This document shows positions 7,688-16,410 of a DNA stretch of 64,000 nucleotides, piece after piece. A program made the translations under genes and the position numbers. Source of the stretch: UBA5614 sp034678545 (GTDB taxonomy: Bacteria; Cloacimonadota; Cloacimonadia; Cloacimonadales; Cloacimonadaceae); contig JAXDBS010000068.1 in the NCBI GenBank assembly GCA_034678545.1, positions 1 to 64,000 of the forward strand, given 5' to 3'. The stretch's first letter is position 1. Each line of letters starts with the position of its first letter. The notes under the pieces were generated by a model. It made no database searches. It had not been told where the DNA came from and worked only from the letters and a program-made list of their open reading frames with translations.

Positions 7688-9355
7688 TCACAGCCGGGCT
7701 TGCAGGCCCAACCGGAAGGACCGGCGGCCGGCCCGGCGGAACGGGAGGTAAACATAAAGGCTGAAACCCGCCCGAGCCTTGACCGGACAAGCCAGGCTCA
7801 GGCGCAGGGCGGTGTCGGAATCCGCCTGCAGCAGCAGTTCCTCGTCGGAAGGGATGTCTGTGGCCTGATAAACGCTTTGCTGATCGGCCCAGGTTTGAAA
7901 CGTCAATCCGGCTTCCAGCCGCCCGTGCCTGTAATGAAGCGTCTGCTGCAGGGAAAATCCGTTTTTGGCCAGTTTGAGATCCCGGTAATGCTGATACTGG
8001 CAGGCGGCCCGGTAACTGATCCGCGGGCTGATTTCTTTCGCCCAGAAAACCTTTACCCTGTTCTGGACGGGTAAAAGCCCCGCCCCCGCGGAATCCGTCA
8101 ACGCGGCCGAGTCCCGGCTGAACCGATACCAGGTGAGGCCGCTCTCCCGGCCGCTGTCTCTCCAGGCTGCGGACCAGACCGTCCGCTGCTTCCGGCCGGA
8201 GTCAGCTTCGCCGCTCAAACCATCCCGGGCGGCAATTCGCGCCGTCAGGGTTATTTTGCTCACCAGCCTGTAGCGGATGTCCCAACTCAATTCCCGGCCG
8301 GCGGCTGACTGCCCGAACACCCGGCGGGTCCGGGCATAGGAAAGCTTTCCCCCGTCCGGCCCGCTGACCAATTGCCAGGCCTGGGCCAGCCGGGCGGATT
8401 CGTGTCCGATCCTCAGCGCGCAAGCCGGATGCTCCCCGGCCCATAAAGTTTCCAGACTGACAGTCAGCGGTTTGAACTGATAGCTGCCAAACAGGCTGCC
8501 GGCCTGTCCGGGATAATCTGATGCGGCATCAGCCGCTGACTGATCCAGGCATTGGCTGTAACAGAGCGCCCCAAAATCGAGCCGGCCCAGCCTGTACGCC
8601 GCGATCAAACCGCCTGTCCTTTCCGCCGCCCTGCCCTTGGTGGAGGGATCAACCAGATCAGACTCATAAAGGCGGCTGACCATTCCATCCTCCAGAGTGG
8701 CATAACGCAAGGTATTCGAGATCCAGCCGGTGAATTCCAGCCTCCCGAACGCCGCTTGGGCCGCCACTCCCGTCAGGGCCGGATGCGAGAGGCCGGGAGC
8801 GGGATATACCATCCGTCCGGCCTGCCTGTCCCCTCCGCCATAGGCTCCCAGACATAATCCTTCCCCCGCCTGCAGCCGGAAGTGGCCAATGTAAAACGAA
8901 CGCAGCCAACTCCGGGTGGTTGCCTGCAAACCCAACCTAATTCTAATGGCGGGGATTTCGCCTTTTTGGACAGACTGGTAGAAGACGCCGTTCAGCTCAG
9001 GCTGGCCTGCCTTTCTCTCGCCCCGGGCAGACAAGAGCATACGTGAAGTAAGCGCTCGATCGCCTGGCCTCCAGTTAAGGCGAGCCTCCAACTGATGCGG
9101 CCGGTCAGACAGAAAGTGGGTCAGGCTGTCCTGCGCCGGCAGCCAAGTTTGCACCTCGGCCCGCTCATAATCCAACTCGGTAAGTTCGGGCAGAGGGTCT
9201 GTAATAGCCGGCGCAGGCAGGGCGGAGGTCAGCAGGATAAAAATGGCCAGTGCCTTGCAAATCATCTGGCAGGAAATATCGGGCATGCCTGGACGGCGAA
9301 TTACGGAATCAACGGAATATTTGATTGGGTTAGAAGGCGACAGCCGCAGCCGCAT
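7688..9355 (-). CDS. Probable outer-membrane beta-barrel protein
   Basis: The ORF encodes 555 residues, but a signal-peptide-like segment (MICKALAIFILLTSALPAPA) starts only at residue 31. Translation may therefore begin at an internal ATG, 9286 or 9265. The remainder alternates short amphipathic strands ending in aromatic residues and closes with FRLGLQARL, typical of a barrel. The segment FYIGHFRLQAGEGLCLGAY resembles the GD....FGQGLVL motif of Bacteroidota-type helix-hairpin-helix outer-membrane proteins, though no HhH domain is visible. It lies 19 bp after a PorV/PorQ-like gene. Function unknown. Confidence 0.7.
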   Translation of the reverse strand: MRLRLSPSNPIKYSVDSVIRRPGMPDISCQMICKALAIFILLTSALPAPAITDPLPELTELDYERAEVQTWLPAQDSLTHFLSDRPHQLEARLNWRPGDRALTSRMLLSARGERKAGQPELNGVFYQSVQKGEIPAIRIRLGLQATTRSWLRSFYIGHFRLQAGEGLCLGAYGGGDRQAGRMVYPAPGLSHPALTGVAAQAAFGRLEFTGWISNTLRYATLEDGMVSRLYESDLVDPSTKGRAAERTGGLIAAYRLGRLDFGALCYSQCLDQSAADAASDYPGQAGSLFGSYQFKPLTVSLETLWAGEHPACALRIGHESARLAQAWQLVSGPDGGKLSYARTRRVFGQSAAGRELSWDIRYRLVSKITLTARIAARDGLSGEADSGRKQRTVWSAAWRDSGRESGLTWYRFSRDSAALTDSAGAGLLPVQNRVKVFWAKEISPRISYRAACQYQHYRDLKLAKNGFSLQQTLHYRHGRLEAGLTFQTWADQQSVYQATDIPSDEELLLQADSDTALRLSLACPVKARAGFSLYVYLPFRRAGRRSFRLGLQARL

Positions 9356-9374
9356 GATACAGGGAAAATCCTGA

Positions 9375-10163
9375 TCAGGGGAACAGGACAGTCAGTCCGA
9401 GGCTGTGGGTCCAGTCCAGATCGGGGTGGGTTTGCACGGCGTAGGCGAGGTTGAGCCAGCCGAGGTCGAAGGCGGCGGCGCAGCCGAAGCGGGCGGGTTC
9501 GCTTTCCCAGGCGGCTAGGGCGGTCAGGTTTTGGTAAAGGCGGAGGCGGCAGCCCAGCTTGAAACAGGGATCCGTGTCCGGGGCGAAGGCGAGTCCGGCG
9601 GCCAGGGTGAGGTTGGGGTCCGGGGCCTGTCCCAGGCAGAGGTTATAGCTGCCCTCCCCGCCTGAGCGCGGGGGGAGTCTGTGTTCCGAGCCCAGGTCCA
9701 GGCTGAGTCCTTTGTAGCTCAGGCGGAGGCCGGCATCCAGCCTGTCGTCCCGGGCGGCGCCATAGCCGGGAATCTCGTCCAGCAGGAGTTTATAGCCCAA
9801 GCCCAGGCGGAAAAAGCTGCAGCCGTAGCGGACCCCGGCCCGGACGTCGGCGCGGCGGCAGGCGTCGTTGTCCAGACTCTGCCAGGCGGCATAGGCGCTG
9901 CTGTACTGCCAGGCGACGAGGGAGGCCAGTTCATACCGGGCGAGCCGGCGCATGCCGTGGGTGAGGGCGGAGGAGGCGGCCAGGCCGGGTTCGCCGGCGG
10001 CGGGGTTGATCCCTGTGGCGGCGGGGTCGTCGGAAAGGGCAGTAAGCCCGCAGGCTCCGAGCAGGAGGGGATGGCAGGGGGGCAGGGGCTCGAGGGCTGC
10101 CAGCCGGCAGAGGGCGGCGGTCAGCAGCAGGGTCAGCCAGCTTCCTAAATGAGGCCCCGGCAT
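9375..10163 (-). CDS. PorV/PorQ-like outer-membrane protein
   Basis: The protein has 262 residues. A hydrophobic N-terminus (about residues 9-24) is followed by ALSDDPAATGINPAA, the 'some-disc-d-p-a-a-t-x-x-NPA' signature found near the start of PorV/PorQ and related barrels. Alternating beta-strands and a final ...LGLTVLFP follow. Such barrels accompany type IX secretion and surface attachment in the FCB group, and proteins with C-terminal sorting domains occur elsewhere in this window. It lies 15 bp after the UgpC-like ATPase gene and just before a second barrel. The exact role is inferred. Confidence 0.65.
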   Translation of the reverse strand: MPGPHLGSWLTLLLTAALCRLAALEPLPPCHPLLLGACGLTALSDDPAATGINPAAGEPGLAASSALTHGMRRLARYELASLVAWQYSSAYAAWQSLDNDACRRADVRAGVRYGCSFFRLGLGYKLLLDEIPGYGAARDDRLDAGLRLSYKGLSLDLGSEHRLPPRSGGEGSYNLCLGQAPDPNLTLAAGLAFAPDTDPCFKLGCRLRLYQNLTALAAWESEPARFGCAAAFDLGWLNLAYAVQTHPDLDWTHSLGLTVLFP

Positions 10164-10178
10164 GTCATTCCCGCGCGG

Positions 10179-11282
10179 TCAGATCAGGCAGGCCTCGGTC
10201 TCCCTGTCAAAGAAATGGGCTTTGGAGAGGTCCACGGTGACCGGGAAGAGCTGTCCCTTGGGCGGGAGGTCCTTGGGGTCGAAGCGGGCGGTGAAGCTAT
10301 AATTATCGGATTTGAGGTAGACGATGTATTCGTTGCCCAGGGGCTCGATGATCTCGCAGAGGACTTGGATCTGGCGGGGCTCTGCGGCGAGAGTGTCGAA
10401 GCGGGCGTCATAGATGTCCTCGGGGCGGATGCCGAGGTGGATCTGTTTGTCCTTATAGGCGGCGAGGAGTTCGCTCTGGCGGGGGGTGAGGCTGAGGCGG
10501 AAGTCGGCGCAGGAGAAATCCAATCCGCCGGAGCCGGCGCCGAGGGTCCCGGTGACTATGTTGATGGCGGGGCTGCCGATGAAGCCGGCGACGAAGAGGT
10601 TGGCGGGATGGTTGTAGACGGTGAGGGGGACGTCGATCTGCTGGATGACGCCGTCCTTCATGACCACGATCTTGTCGGCCATGGTCATGGCTTCGGTCTG
10701 GTCGTGGGTGACGTAGATCATGGTGTTTTCCAGGGTGTGGTGGAGCTTGACGATCTCGGAGCGCATCTGGACGCGGAGCTTAGCGTCGAGGTTGGAGAGG
10801 GGCTCGTCAAAGAGGAAGACCTTGGGGTTGCGGACGATGGTGCGGCCCAGGGCGACCCTCTGGCGCTGGCCGCCGGAAAGCTGGCCGGGGCGGCTTTTGA
10901 GCATGGATTGGATGCCGAGCAGTCCGGCGGCGTGCCGGACCTTGGCCTCGATCTCCTTCTTGGGGACGCCGCGCAGCTTGAGCGCGAAGGCCATGTTGTC
11001 ATACACAGTCATGTGGGGATAGAGCGCGTAGTTCTGGAACACCATGGCGATGTCGCGGTCCTTGGGCAGGACGTCGTTGACCACCTGGCCACCGATTTTG
11101 ACGGTGCCTGAAGAGATCTTTTCCAGGCCGGCGATCATGCGCAGGATGGTGGTCTTGCCGCAGCCGGAGGGGCCGACCAGAACGACGAATTCCTTGTCCT
11201 CCGCCACGAAGCAGGCGTCCTTGACGGCGTGAAAGCCGTTGTCATAATATTTGTTCACACTCTCGACGGTAACCTTGGCCAT
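10179..11282 (-). CDS. ugpC: ABC transporter ATP-binding protein, UgpC/MsmK/MalK type
   Basis: The 367-residue protein opens MAKVTVESVNKYYDNG. It carries Walker A GPSGCGKTT (residues ~39-47), Q-loop VFQNYALYPHM, signature LSGGQRQRVALGR, Walker B VFLFDEPLSNLD and H-loop YVTHDQTEAMT. The C-terminal ~120 residues are the TOBE/regulatory domain typical of carbohydrate importers of the MalK/UgpC group. No permease or binding protein is adjacent; both downstream genes are outer-membrane barrels. It may energise permeases encoded elsewhere, as MsmK does. The start follows AAGGAG with good spacing. The family is firm, the substrate unknown. Confidence 0.9.
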   Translation of the reverse strand: MAKVTVESVNKYYDNGFHAVKDACFVAEDKEFVVLVGPSGCGKTTILRMIAGLEKISSGTVKIGGQVVNDVLPKDRDIAMVFQNYALYPHMTVYDNMAFALKLRGVPKKEIEAKVRHAAGLLGIQSMLKSRPGQLSGGQRQRVALGRTIVRNPKVFLFDEPLSNLDAKLRVQMRSEIVKLHHTLENTMIYVTHDQTEAMTMADKIVVMKDGVIQQIDVPLTVYNHPANLFVAGFIGSPAINIVTGTLGAGSGGLDFSCADFRLSLTPRQSELLAAYKDKQIHLGIRPEDIYDARFDTLAAEPRQIQVLCEIIEPLGNEYIVYLKSDNYSFTARFDPKDLPPKGQLFPVTVDLSKAHFFDRETEACLI

Positions 11283-11438
11283 GCAAATCTCCTTGGTTTT
11301 CTAAAAATCCGTTTATCCGCATCTTGTCAAGCCGGAAATCAGATCAGCAGGATGGGGAGGGGGCGAAAAATGCCGGGCGGGAAAGCTGAAACCGGATCCG
11401 GTTTAGCCGGGAAGGCTCAGGCTGCCGCGCCTGACGGA

Positions 11439-12248
11439 TCAGTAATGCAGGACGCGGGTAGTGATGCAGTTCTTGCCCGCCGCCTTGGATTCGTACATGG
11501 CGGCGTCCGCTTCCGCGATCAGTTTTTCCAGGTCCAGATTGGTAAAGGGGCTGGTGATCAGGCAGGAGGCGATCCCGACGCTGACCGTGATTTTCAGTTC
11601 GAGTTTGGCGCAGGTGAAGGCGGTTTCATTCACTTTGGCGCGGAAGGATTCCAGGGTCTGCTCCGCCTGGACCTGGTCGGTGTTGAACATGATGATGAGG
11701 AATTCCTCGCCGCCGTAGCGGATGACGAAGTCGCTTTTGCGGAAGTAGCTGCGCAGGAGGGCGGACATCCCGTTCAGGATAAGGTCGCCGGCCTGGTGGC
11801 CGTAGGTGTCGTTAATGGGCTTGAAATCGTCGATGTCGATGATCACAAAGCTGAGGGGTGATTGCTGCCGCACGGCCAGCTGGAGCAGCTCGCCGATGTT
11901 GTTGCAGAGGAAGCGCCGATTGTAGAGGCCGGTCAGGGAATCGCGCAGGGAGAGTTCCTCCACCTGGTGGTAGAGATCGTTGATCTTGTTGTAGTTGGAC
12001 TGGAGGGTTTCCACATAGGCGTTGCTCTGGATATTGATGAGGCTGATGAGCTCCCGGACAATGCGCTCGACGCTCTTCTGGACAGTCAGGTAGTCTTCGG
12101 CGGAGAGGTGGGCGGACAGGAAGTGGTTGATCCGGTCGATCCGGTTCCAGCTCCGGTGGATGTAATAGTTGGAATGCTGGAAATCGGTGACGGACTCAAG
12201 GAAGGCCGATTCCACGGACGACCTGATGCTGCCGGAAAAGTAATACAT
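11439..12248 (-). CDS. Diguanylate cyclase (GGDEF), C-terminal part of an interrupted gene
   Basis: The protein has 269 residues from the first ATG. About 100 helical residues are followed by a full GGDEF domain: DSLTGLYNRRF, DIDDFKPINDTYGHQAGD, then the active-site GGEEF within IRYGGEEFLIIMF, and the terminal EADAAMYESKAAGKN. It should make c-di-GMP from two GTP. I see no RxxD inhibitory site. The reading frame stays open 47 more codons upstream of this ATG until a TAA at 12390-12392. Beyond that the same frame continues as the ORF 12393-13100. The ATG lacks a good ribosome site, so this is probably the lower half of one gene. Confidence 0.85.
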   Translation of the reverse strand: MYYFSGSIRSSVESAFLESVTDFQHSNYYIHRSWNRIDRINHFLSAHLSAEDYLTVQKSVERIVRELISLINIQSNAYVETLQSNYNKINDLYHQVEELSLRDSLTGLYNRRFLCNNIGELLQLAVRQQSPLSFVIIDIDDFKPINDTYGHQAGDLILNGMSALLRSYFRKSDFVIRYGGEEFLIIMFNTDQVQAEQTLESFRAKVNETAFTCAKLELKITVSVGIASCLITSPFTNLDLEKLIAEADAAMYESKAAGKNCITTRVLHY

Positions 12249-12389
12249 GCTCTGCAGCTGGCTGACCGTGAACAGGGAGGCCGGCAGCTTCCTCAGCCGG
12301 GCCAGGAAATCCAGTTTTTCGCCGGTGCTGACAGCCTTGTCGGTCAGGTTGAAGAGTTCGAACAGGATCTGGGCGCGGCACTGGCCGTT

Positions 12390-13100
12390 TTACTTTTGGG
12401 TGTGGTCCAGCAGGGTCAGGAGCAGGTCCTTGCGCATCCTGATGGGGCGGATCCAGCCGAGGGAAATGACCCATTGGGACAGGAAGTGGCAGGCGGTCTG
12501 CCTGCTCTGCAGCCTGCAGGCCTCCAGAATGGCGTCCAGCCAGGTGTTCTGTTCCTCCAGGTGGCGACCGGCCAGGGCTTCCGCCCGCGCGTTCAGCGAC
12601 CTGACCAAGACAGTGTGGCAGGAGATCCCGCCGCCGTTCGCGAGAACGGGCTGCAGTTCCTTCAGGTATTTCTCCGCCTGGGCGGATTCCAGTTCCAGCA
12701 GCAGCGCCGCCATCTGGATCAGGAAGAGGTAGCGCTCCCGCTGCAGGGGCCGGACGGCCGCCTCGTCCACCTGCGCGCGGGCAGCTTCAAAGGCTTCCGA
12801 ATTCTCCTCGCAGGGCAGGTCCGTCAGCATTTTGCCGAGTTGGCCGAAGGCGCGGTCAGGGCAGTCGCTGAGGCTGTCCAGATGGGGGATGAAGGCCTTC
12901 AGGAAATGAGCGGCCCAGGCCCCCATGGCCTGCCTGTGGTGGCTGTTGTTGCGGGAAAACTCCTGCAGCTGGTTTTTTAACTGCCGGATGGCGCTTTCCC
13001 TGTCACCTCCCGCCGCGCAGAGTTCCGAGACGGCCTGTCCCAGGCTTAGCCGCTCAGCCTCGCTGAAAGGGAAGTTGGGATGGGTGGAAGCCATGCTCAC
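12390..13100 (-). CDS. N-terminal sensory/helical part of the same diguanylate cyclase, ended by an in-frame TAA
   Basis: The ORF has 236 residues, almost entirely helical and Leu/Glu/Ala rich (RESAIRQLKNQLQEFSRNN, LFLIQMAALLLELESAQ), resembling a TPR-like sensory region. The GTG at 13100 overlaps the ftsB stop as GTGA, and an ATG six bases further on is an alternative start. It ends at TAA 12392-12390. The GGDEF ORF downstream is in exactly the same frame with no other stop, so the full coding frame would be 552 sense codons plus this TAA. Either the gene is broken, the stop is read through, or it is a sequence error. Confidence 0.7.
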   Translation of the reverse strand: MSMASTHPNFPFSEAERLSLGQAVSELCAAGGDRESAIRQLKNQLQEFSRNNSHHRQAMGAWAAHFLKAFIPHLDSLSDCPDRAFGQLGKMLTDLPCEENSEAFEAARAQVDEAAVRPLQRERYLFLIQMAALLLELESAQAEKYLKELQPVLANGGGISCHTVLVRSLNARAEALAGRHLEEQNTWLDAILEACRLQSRQTACHFLSQWVISLGWIRPIRMRKDLLLTLLDHTQK

Positions 13101-13435
13101 TTGCGGGGCTTCTTATCCCGGGACAGGGAATCCGACTGGTAAAAGCGGTACACGGTCTCGTCCGGTTTCTGGTAGCCCAGCTTCTCCCGGGCGATCTTTT
13201 CGATCAGCCGCACATCGGTCTTCAACAGCCGAATTTCCTTGATCAGGCTGTCATTCTGGGTCTGCAGGGCCTTTACCTTATCTTCCATCCCGGCATTGTC
13301 CCGGTTTTTGAGATATAGCTTCAGAAAGCTGTTGTTGTCCAGGAAGAGGAGCCAGACCACGATCAGCAGGATCAGGCCCCAAAATATGATGCGGAAAGGT
13401 TTTTTGCGCTCCAGGGCGGTGGTTTTCACTTTCAT
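13097..13435 (-). CDS. ftsB: FtsB/DivIC-type septum formation initiator
   Basis: The protein has 112 residues: a short basic cytoplasmic N-terminus, one transmembrane helix (residues ~14-31, IIFWGLILLIVVWLLFL), then a periplasmic coiled coil (MEDKVKALQTQNDSLIKEI). It ends with the conserved EKIAREKLGYQKPDETVYRF segment seen in FtsB/DivIC. It bridges FtsL and FtsQ in the divisome. Its ATG overlaps the MBL gene stop as ATGA, with an AAAGGAGC site inside that gene. Its own stop overlaps the next start, so the run is tightly coupled. FtsB versus DivIC naming depends on phylogeny. Confidence 0.85.
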   Translation of the reverse strand: MKVKTTALERKKPFRIIFWGLILLIVVWLLFLDNNSFLKLYLKNRDNAGMEDKVKALQTQNDSLIKEIRLLKTDVRLIEKIAREKLGYQKPDETVYRFYQSDSLSRDKKPRK

Positions 13436-14079
13436 GCCCGCTCCTTTGCCGCCCAGTTCAGGACGACGGTGCCCCCGGCCTCCAGCAGGGCCGGGGTGAT
13501 CTCGATTCTGTTGGTTTCCGGCCGTATCACCTGTTCGGCTCGTTTGAGGAAGGCATCCAGTCCGCCCAGGCGGAAATTGACCGCATCAGTGTTGTAATGC
13601 ATGGGGAAAAGCAGCCGGGGCCTGATCTCATCGATCAGGTTCCAGGCGTCTGTCAGGGAAAGCGTGTAGATCTCCCCCACCGGGATCAGGAGCAGGTCCG
13701 GACGGGCTATCTTCCTCAGCACGGCGGCCTCCGGCAGATGGCCCAGGTCTCCGCAGTGCACCAGGGTCAATCCTTCCAGCTTGAGTTTGATCAGGTTGTT
13801 TTTGCCGCGCTGGCTGCCCCGGCTGGCGTCGTGGAAGACGGGGATCAGCTCCGCCTCCAGCCTCGGGTGGGCATGAGCGCCCGCCTCACGGATGACCACG
13901 GGCTTGCCCCGGATGAGCGCAACGTTGTTGTGGTCGTGGTGTTCGTGGCTGACGCAGACGTACTGAGCCTCCAGATCCCGCGGCAGGGGATAGCCGATAT
14001 CGTCGAAGGGATCGATGGCGACAGTTACGCCGCCGCCCGACACTTTCCAGAAGGAATGGCCGAAGTATTCCAGTTGCAT
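13432..14079 (-). CDS. MBL-fold metal-dependent hydrolase (UlaG/UPF0173-like)
   Basis: The protein has 215 residues, starting at MQLEYFGHSFWKV after a strong AGGGAGGTGAGC ribosome site; the frame's seven extra upstream codons lack one. The metal-binding HxHxDH motif is SHEHHDHNN at about residues 46-54. A HCGDLGH segment supplies another ligand region, and FPMHYNTD a late histidine. This pattern fits the UPF0173/UlaG-like beta-lactamase-fold hydrolases of unknown or varied substrate. Located between a DUF362 gene and ftsB. The substrate cannot be inferred from context. Confidence 0.88.
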   Translation of the reverse strand: MQLEYFGHSFWKVSGGGVTVAIDPFDDIGYPLPRDLEAQYVCVSHEHHDHNNVALIRGKPVVIREAGAHAHPRLEAELIPVFHDASRGSQRGKNNLIKLKLEGLTLVHCGDLGHLPEAAVLRKIARPDLLLIPVGEIYTLSLTDAWNLIDEIRPRLLFPMHYNTDAVNFRLGGLDAFLKRAEQVIRPETNRIEITPALLEAGGTVVLNWAAKERA

Positions 14080-14089
14080 GCTCACCTCC

Positions 14090-15214
14090 CTATCGTACAA
14101 ACAGCCTGGACAGCAGGGACTTGTGGATGCCGATCGCCTGGTGGGGACACATCTCGTGGCAGCAAAGGCAGCGGATGCACTTGTCCGTCCCGATCACGGG
14201 GAAACCGTCCTCCCCGGTTTCAATGGCCTGCACCGGGCAGCTTTTTACGCAGACATAACACTTTTGGCATTTATCCGTAACATATGGATACAAGTCAATG
14301 ATTTTTCTCAGCACGACCCTGGCCCGGGGCGGCACGTGCGACATGACCCTTGACTGCAGGCCGGCGGTCCGGCGGTCCACTTTGGGCAGGCGGTGGTCCC
14401 GGAAGCTGAGCGGATATTCGATCTGGGAGGGGATGATCCCTTCCTCGTGCAGAGCTTCTTTCACATACTCTATCTGCTTCAGGGAAAAGCCCATGAAGCG
14501 GGCGGCCACATAGTCCAGCGAGGGGGCGGAGGCCGAGCCGAAAAGCAGCCCGAAGTTGCGCGGACGCCCGGCGGAAGGGCCAGCTCCGTCCATGCCGATG
14601 ATCCCGTCCATGAGGTGATAGACCACCCGGTGCCTCACACTGGCGTGCAACACGGCCAGCATGTGCCCGAAATCCCGGGAGTTGGGATAATGCTTGTGAT
14701 ACTCGGTCTTGGCCAGGCCGGGCACGAGGCCGAACAGGTTTTTTACAGCGCCGGTAAAAGCCATCAGGCCGTGGGTCTTAAGTTTGCAGACATTGATGGT
14801 AACATCGGCCTGCCAAAGTATTTTGGACAGGAGGAGCCGGACGCCGTCCGCCTCGATCTCCTGCACGCCCGACGAGCTCAGGTTCACCAGCCGGACGGGA
14901 TAACGCTCCGCCAGGTCCTGCATCCCCGTAACCTGCCAGATCTCCTGCAGGTTGCCCGTCCCGCCGGGGCTGTCGCCCAGCCAGACGGTCTTGCCCATCT
15001 CCAGCAGAACCTGGATCAAAGCCTCCAGAACGGCGGGATGGGTGGTCACCGCCCGCTCGGGAGGAAAGCCGCCCAGCAGATTGGGCTTGAGCAGGACCGT
15101 TTTGGCGTTCTTCAGACGGATGGGATCACCCGCCGCCAGGAATTCCCGGGCCGCCTCCCTCAGCTCGGGCAGGCGGTAGGCTTCTACTTTGCGTATCTCG
15201 ACCCGAGGCATCAC
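14090..15214 (-). CDS. DUF362 domain protein with C-terminal 2x[4Fe-4S] ferredoxin
   Basis: The protein has 374 residues. The first ~290 are DUF362 (KTVLLKPNLLGGFPPE, then WLGDSPGG and a KLKTHGLMAFTGAVKNLFG core). The C-terminal ~55 hold two four-cysteine clusters, CQKCYVCVKSCP and CIRCLCCHEMCP, that bind two [4Fe-4S] centres. Such fusions are probably electron-transfer or iron-sulfur flavoprotein partners; no reaction is established. The start is GTG 15214, overlapping the previous TGA, or ATG 15211. The stop lies inside the ribosome site of the next gene. Confidence 0.9.
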   Translation of the reverse strand: MMPRVEIRKVEAYRLPELREAAREFLAAGDPIRLKNAKTVLLKPNLLGGFPPERAVTTHPAVLEALIQVLLEMGKTVWLGDSPGGTGNLQEIWQVTGMQDLAERYPVRLVNLSSSGVQEIEADGVRLLLSKILWQADVTINVCKLKTHGLMAFTGAVKNLFGLVPGLAKTEYHKHYPNSRDFGHMLAVLHASVRHRVVYHLMDGIIGMDGAGPSAGRPRNFGLLFGSASAPSLDYVAARFMGFSLKQIEYVKEALHEEGIIPSQIEYPLSFRDHRLPKVDRRTAGLQSRVMSHVPPRARVVLRKIIDLYPYVTDKCQKCYVCVKSCPVQAIETGEDGFPVIGTDKCIRCLCCHEMCPHQAIGIHKSLLSRLFVR

Positions 15215-16395
15215 TTGTCAAAAATCAGGAACTTCTTGCCCTTGAAGGCCTCGAGGTCGAACCCCAGCGCCATGGACACACGGGTCGTGGGGACGTTGTC
15301 CAGCAGGTCACGCATCACGCCCAGGGCCAGCTTGCCGCCTTTCAGGTGATAGGTGAAGCCTAAAGTCCCGTACAGCTGGCCGGTGTCTTCAATCAGCCCG
15401 CCCCGGTCCACCGAACTCCACCACAGGAGCTGCTCCGCATCAGTGGTTTCGCGGACAGGCAGCCGGTAGGCGCCTTCAAAGACACCCGGGAAACTGGCCA
15501 ATCCGATCCTGTAGGTCACATTGCGGATCCGTTTTTCTAATCCGGCCTTGAGGCTGAGGCGGTCCTCAAACTCAGCCGCCATGGCGCTGCACTGCTCCCA
15601 CTCCGCCTCCGCCAGCAGTTTGTTGTTGAGGAATTCATACGTAACGCCGGCGTTGAGTTTCCAGGGCAAAGTCACTTCATACATCTCGTACCCGATATCC
15701 ATCCGGCGCTTGGCCGGAAACTGGAAAGCCGCTCCCAGCCTGACTTTATCACCGCGGTAAAAGACCCCCGGCTGGACCCGGAACACGTACCAGGTTTTGT
15801 CGATCCGCTCAAAGGTCTGGAATACGGTGACATCCCTGAACTGGTGCAGCTGGCTGTGCAGGTTCAGACCGATCCTCACAGGCCCGATTCGGTCAGCCAA
15901 GGTGGCAGTGATCTGGTGCAGGTAATAGCTGGGGTAGCGGGTCACGATGCCGGCGCCCTGCGCAATCTCGACCGTGAAATCATCATAGACGACCGACTTG
16001 GGGACGTTGTAGCTGACCGCCCCCTGCAGGCTTCCGCAGAGCCTTCCGCTGAGCCCGAAGATGCCGAAGGGCAGGGGCGAGGTATAGACCTGGTCGGCGG
16101 AGGCGTTGATCTCGTTGATGGGCGGCTTGACGGTAAATTCCATGTAAAATCCGGACTTGTCGCTGACCAGGGTGGCGGGGTTGCGGATGGCGCTTTCCAG
16201 CCCGCCCTCCAGAGCGGCGTCCGCCCCTCCCCGGCCCATGGCTTCCACGTTCAGGTCATTGGCGCTGAAGTGGTCGTAAAAAGGCAGCATATACTGGGGC
16301 GCGGGAAAGTCGAGGCTGTCCTGCTGGGCGGCCAGGCCTGACCCGACAGCAATGAACAATACCGCCAGCAGCCAAGGTAAAAGCTTGTGTTTCAT
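15211..16395 (-). CDS. FadL/OmpP1-like outer-membrane protein
   Basis: The protein has 394 residues with a clear signal peptide (MKHKLLPWLLAVLFIAVGSGLAA). The mature N-terminus has EAMGRGGADAALEGG.ESAIRNPA, the 'A-G-RGG...NPA' pattern of FadL/PorV-type barrels. About a dozen beta-strands follow, and it ends LGFDLEAFKGKKFLIFDK. Barrels of this class transport hydrophobic compounds or serve secretion. It starts 15 bp after purA and overlaps the DUF362 gene, so it is within an operon. The substrate is unknown. Confidence 0.75.
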   Translation of the reverse strand: MKHKLLPWLLAVLFIAVGSGLAAQQDSLDFPAPQYMLPFYDHFSANDLNVEAMGRGGADAALEGGLESAIRNPATLVSDKSGFYMEFTVKPPINEINASADQVYTSPLPFGIFGLSGRLCGSLQGAVSYNVPKSVVYDDFTVEIAQGAGIVTRYPSYYLHQITATLADRIGPVRIGLNLHSQLHQFRDVTVFQTFERIDKTWYVFRVQPGVFYRGDKVRLGAAFQFPAKRRMDIGYEMYEVTLPWKLNAGVTYEFLNNKLLAEAEWEQCSAMAAEFEDRLSLKAGLEKRIRNVTYRIGLASFPGVFEGAYRLPVRETTDAEQLLWWSSVDRGGLIEDTGQLYGTLGFTYHLKGGKLALGVMRDLLDNVPTTRVSMALGFDLEAFKGKKFLIFDK

Positions 16396-16410
16396 GTATC
16401 CCTCTCTCGT

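Noticed and set aside
12196..12474. A 92-codon ORF bridging the two halves of the diguanylate cyclase gene.
   Set aside because: It is in a different frame and Pro/His/Arg-rich. It is a shadow, not a linker gene.
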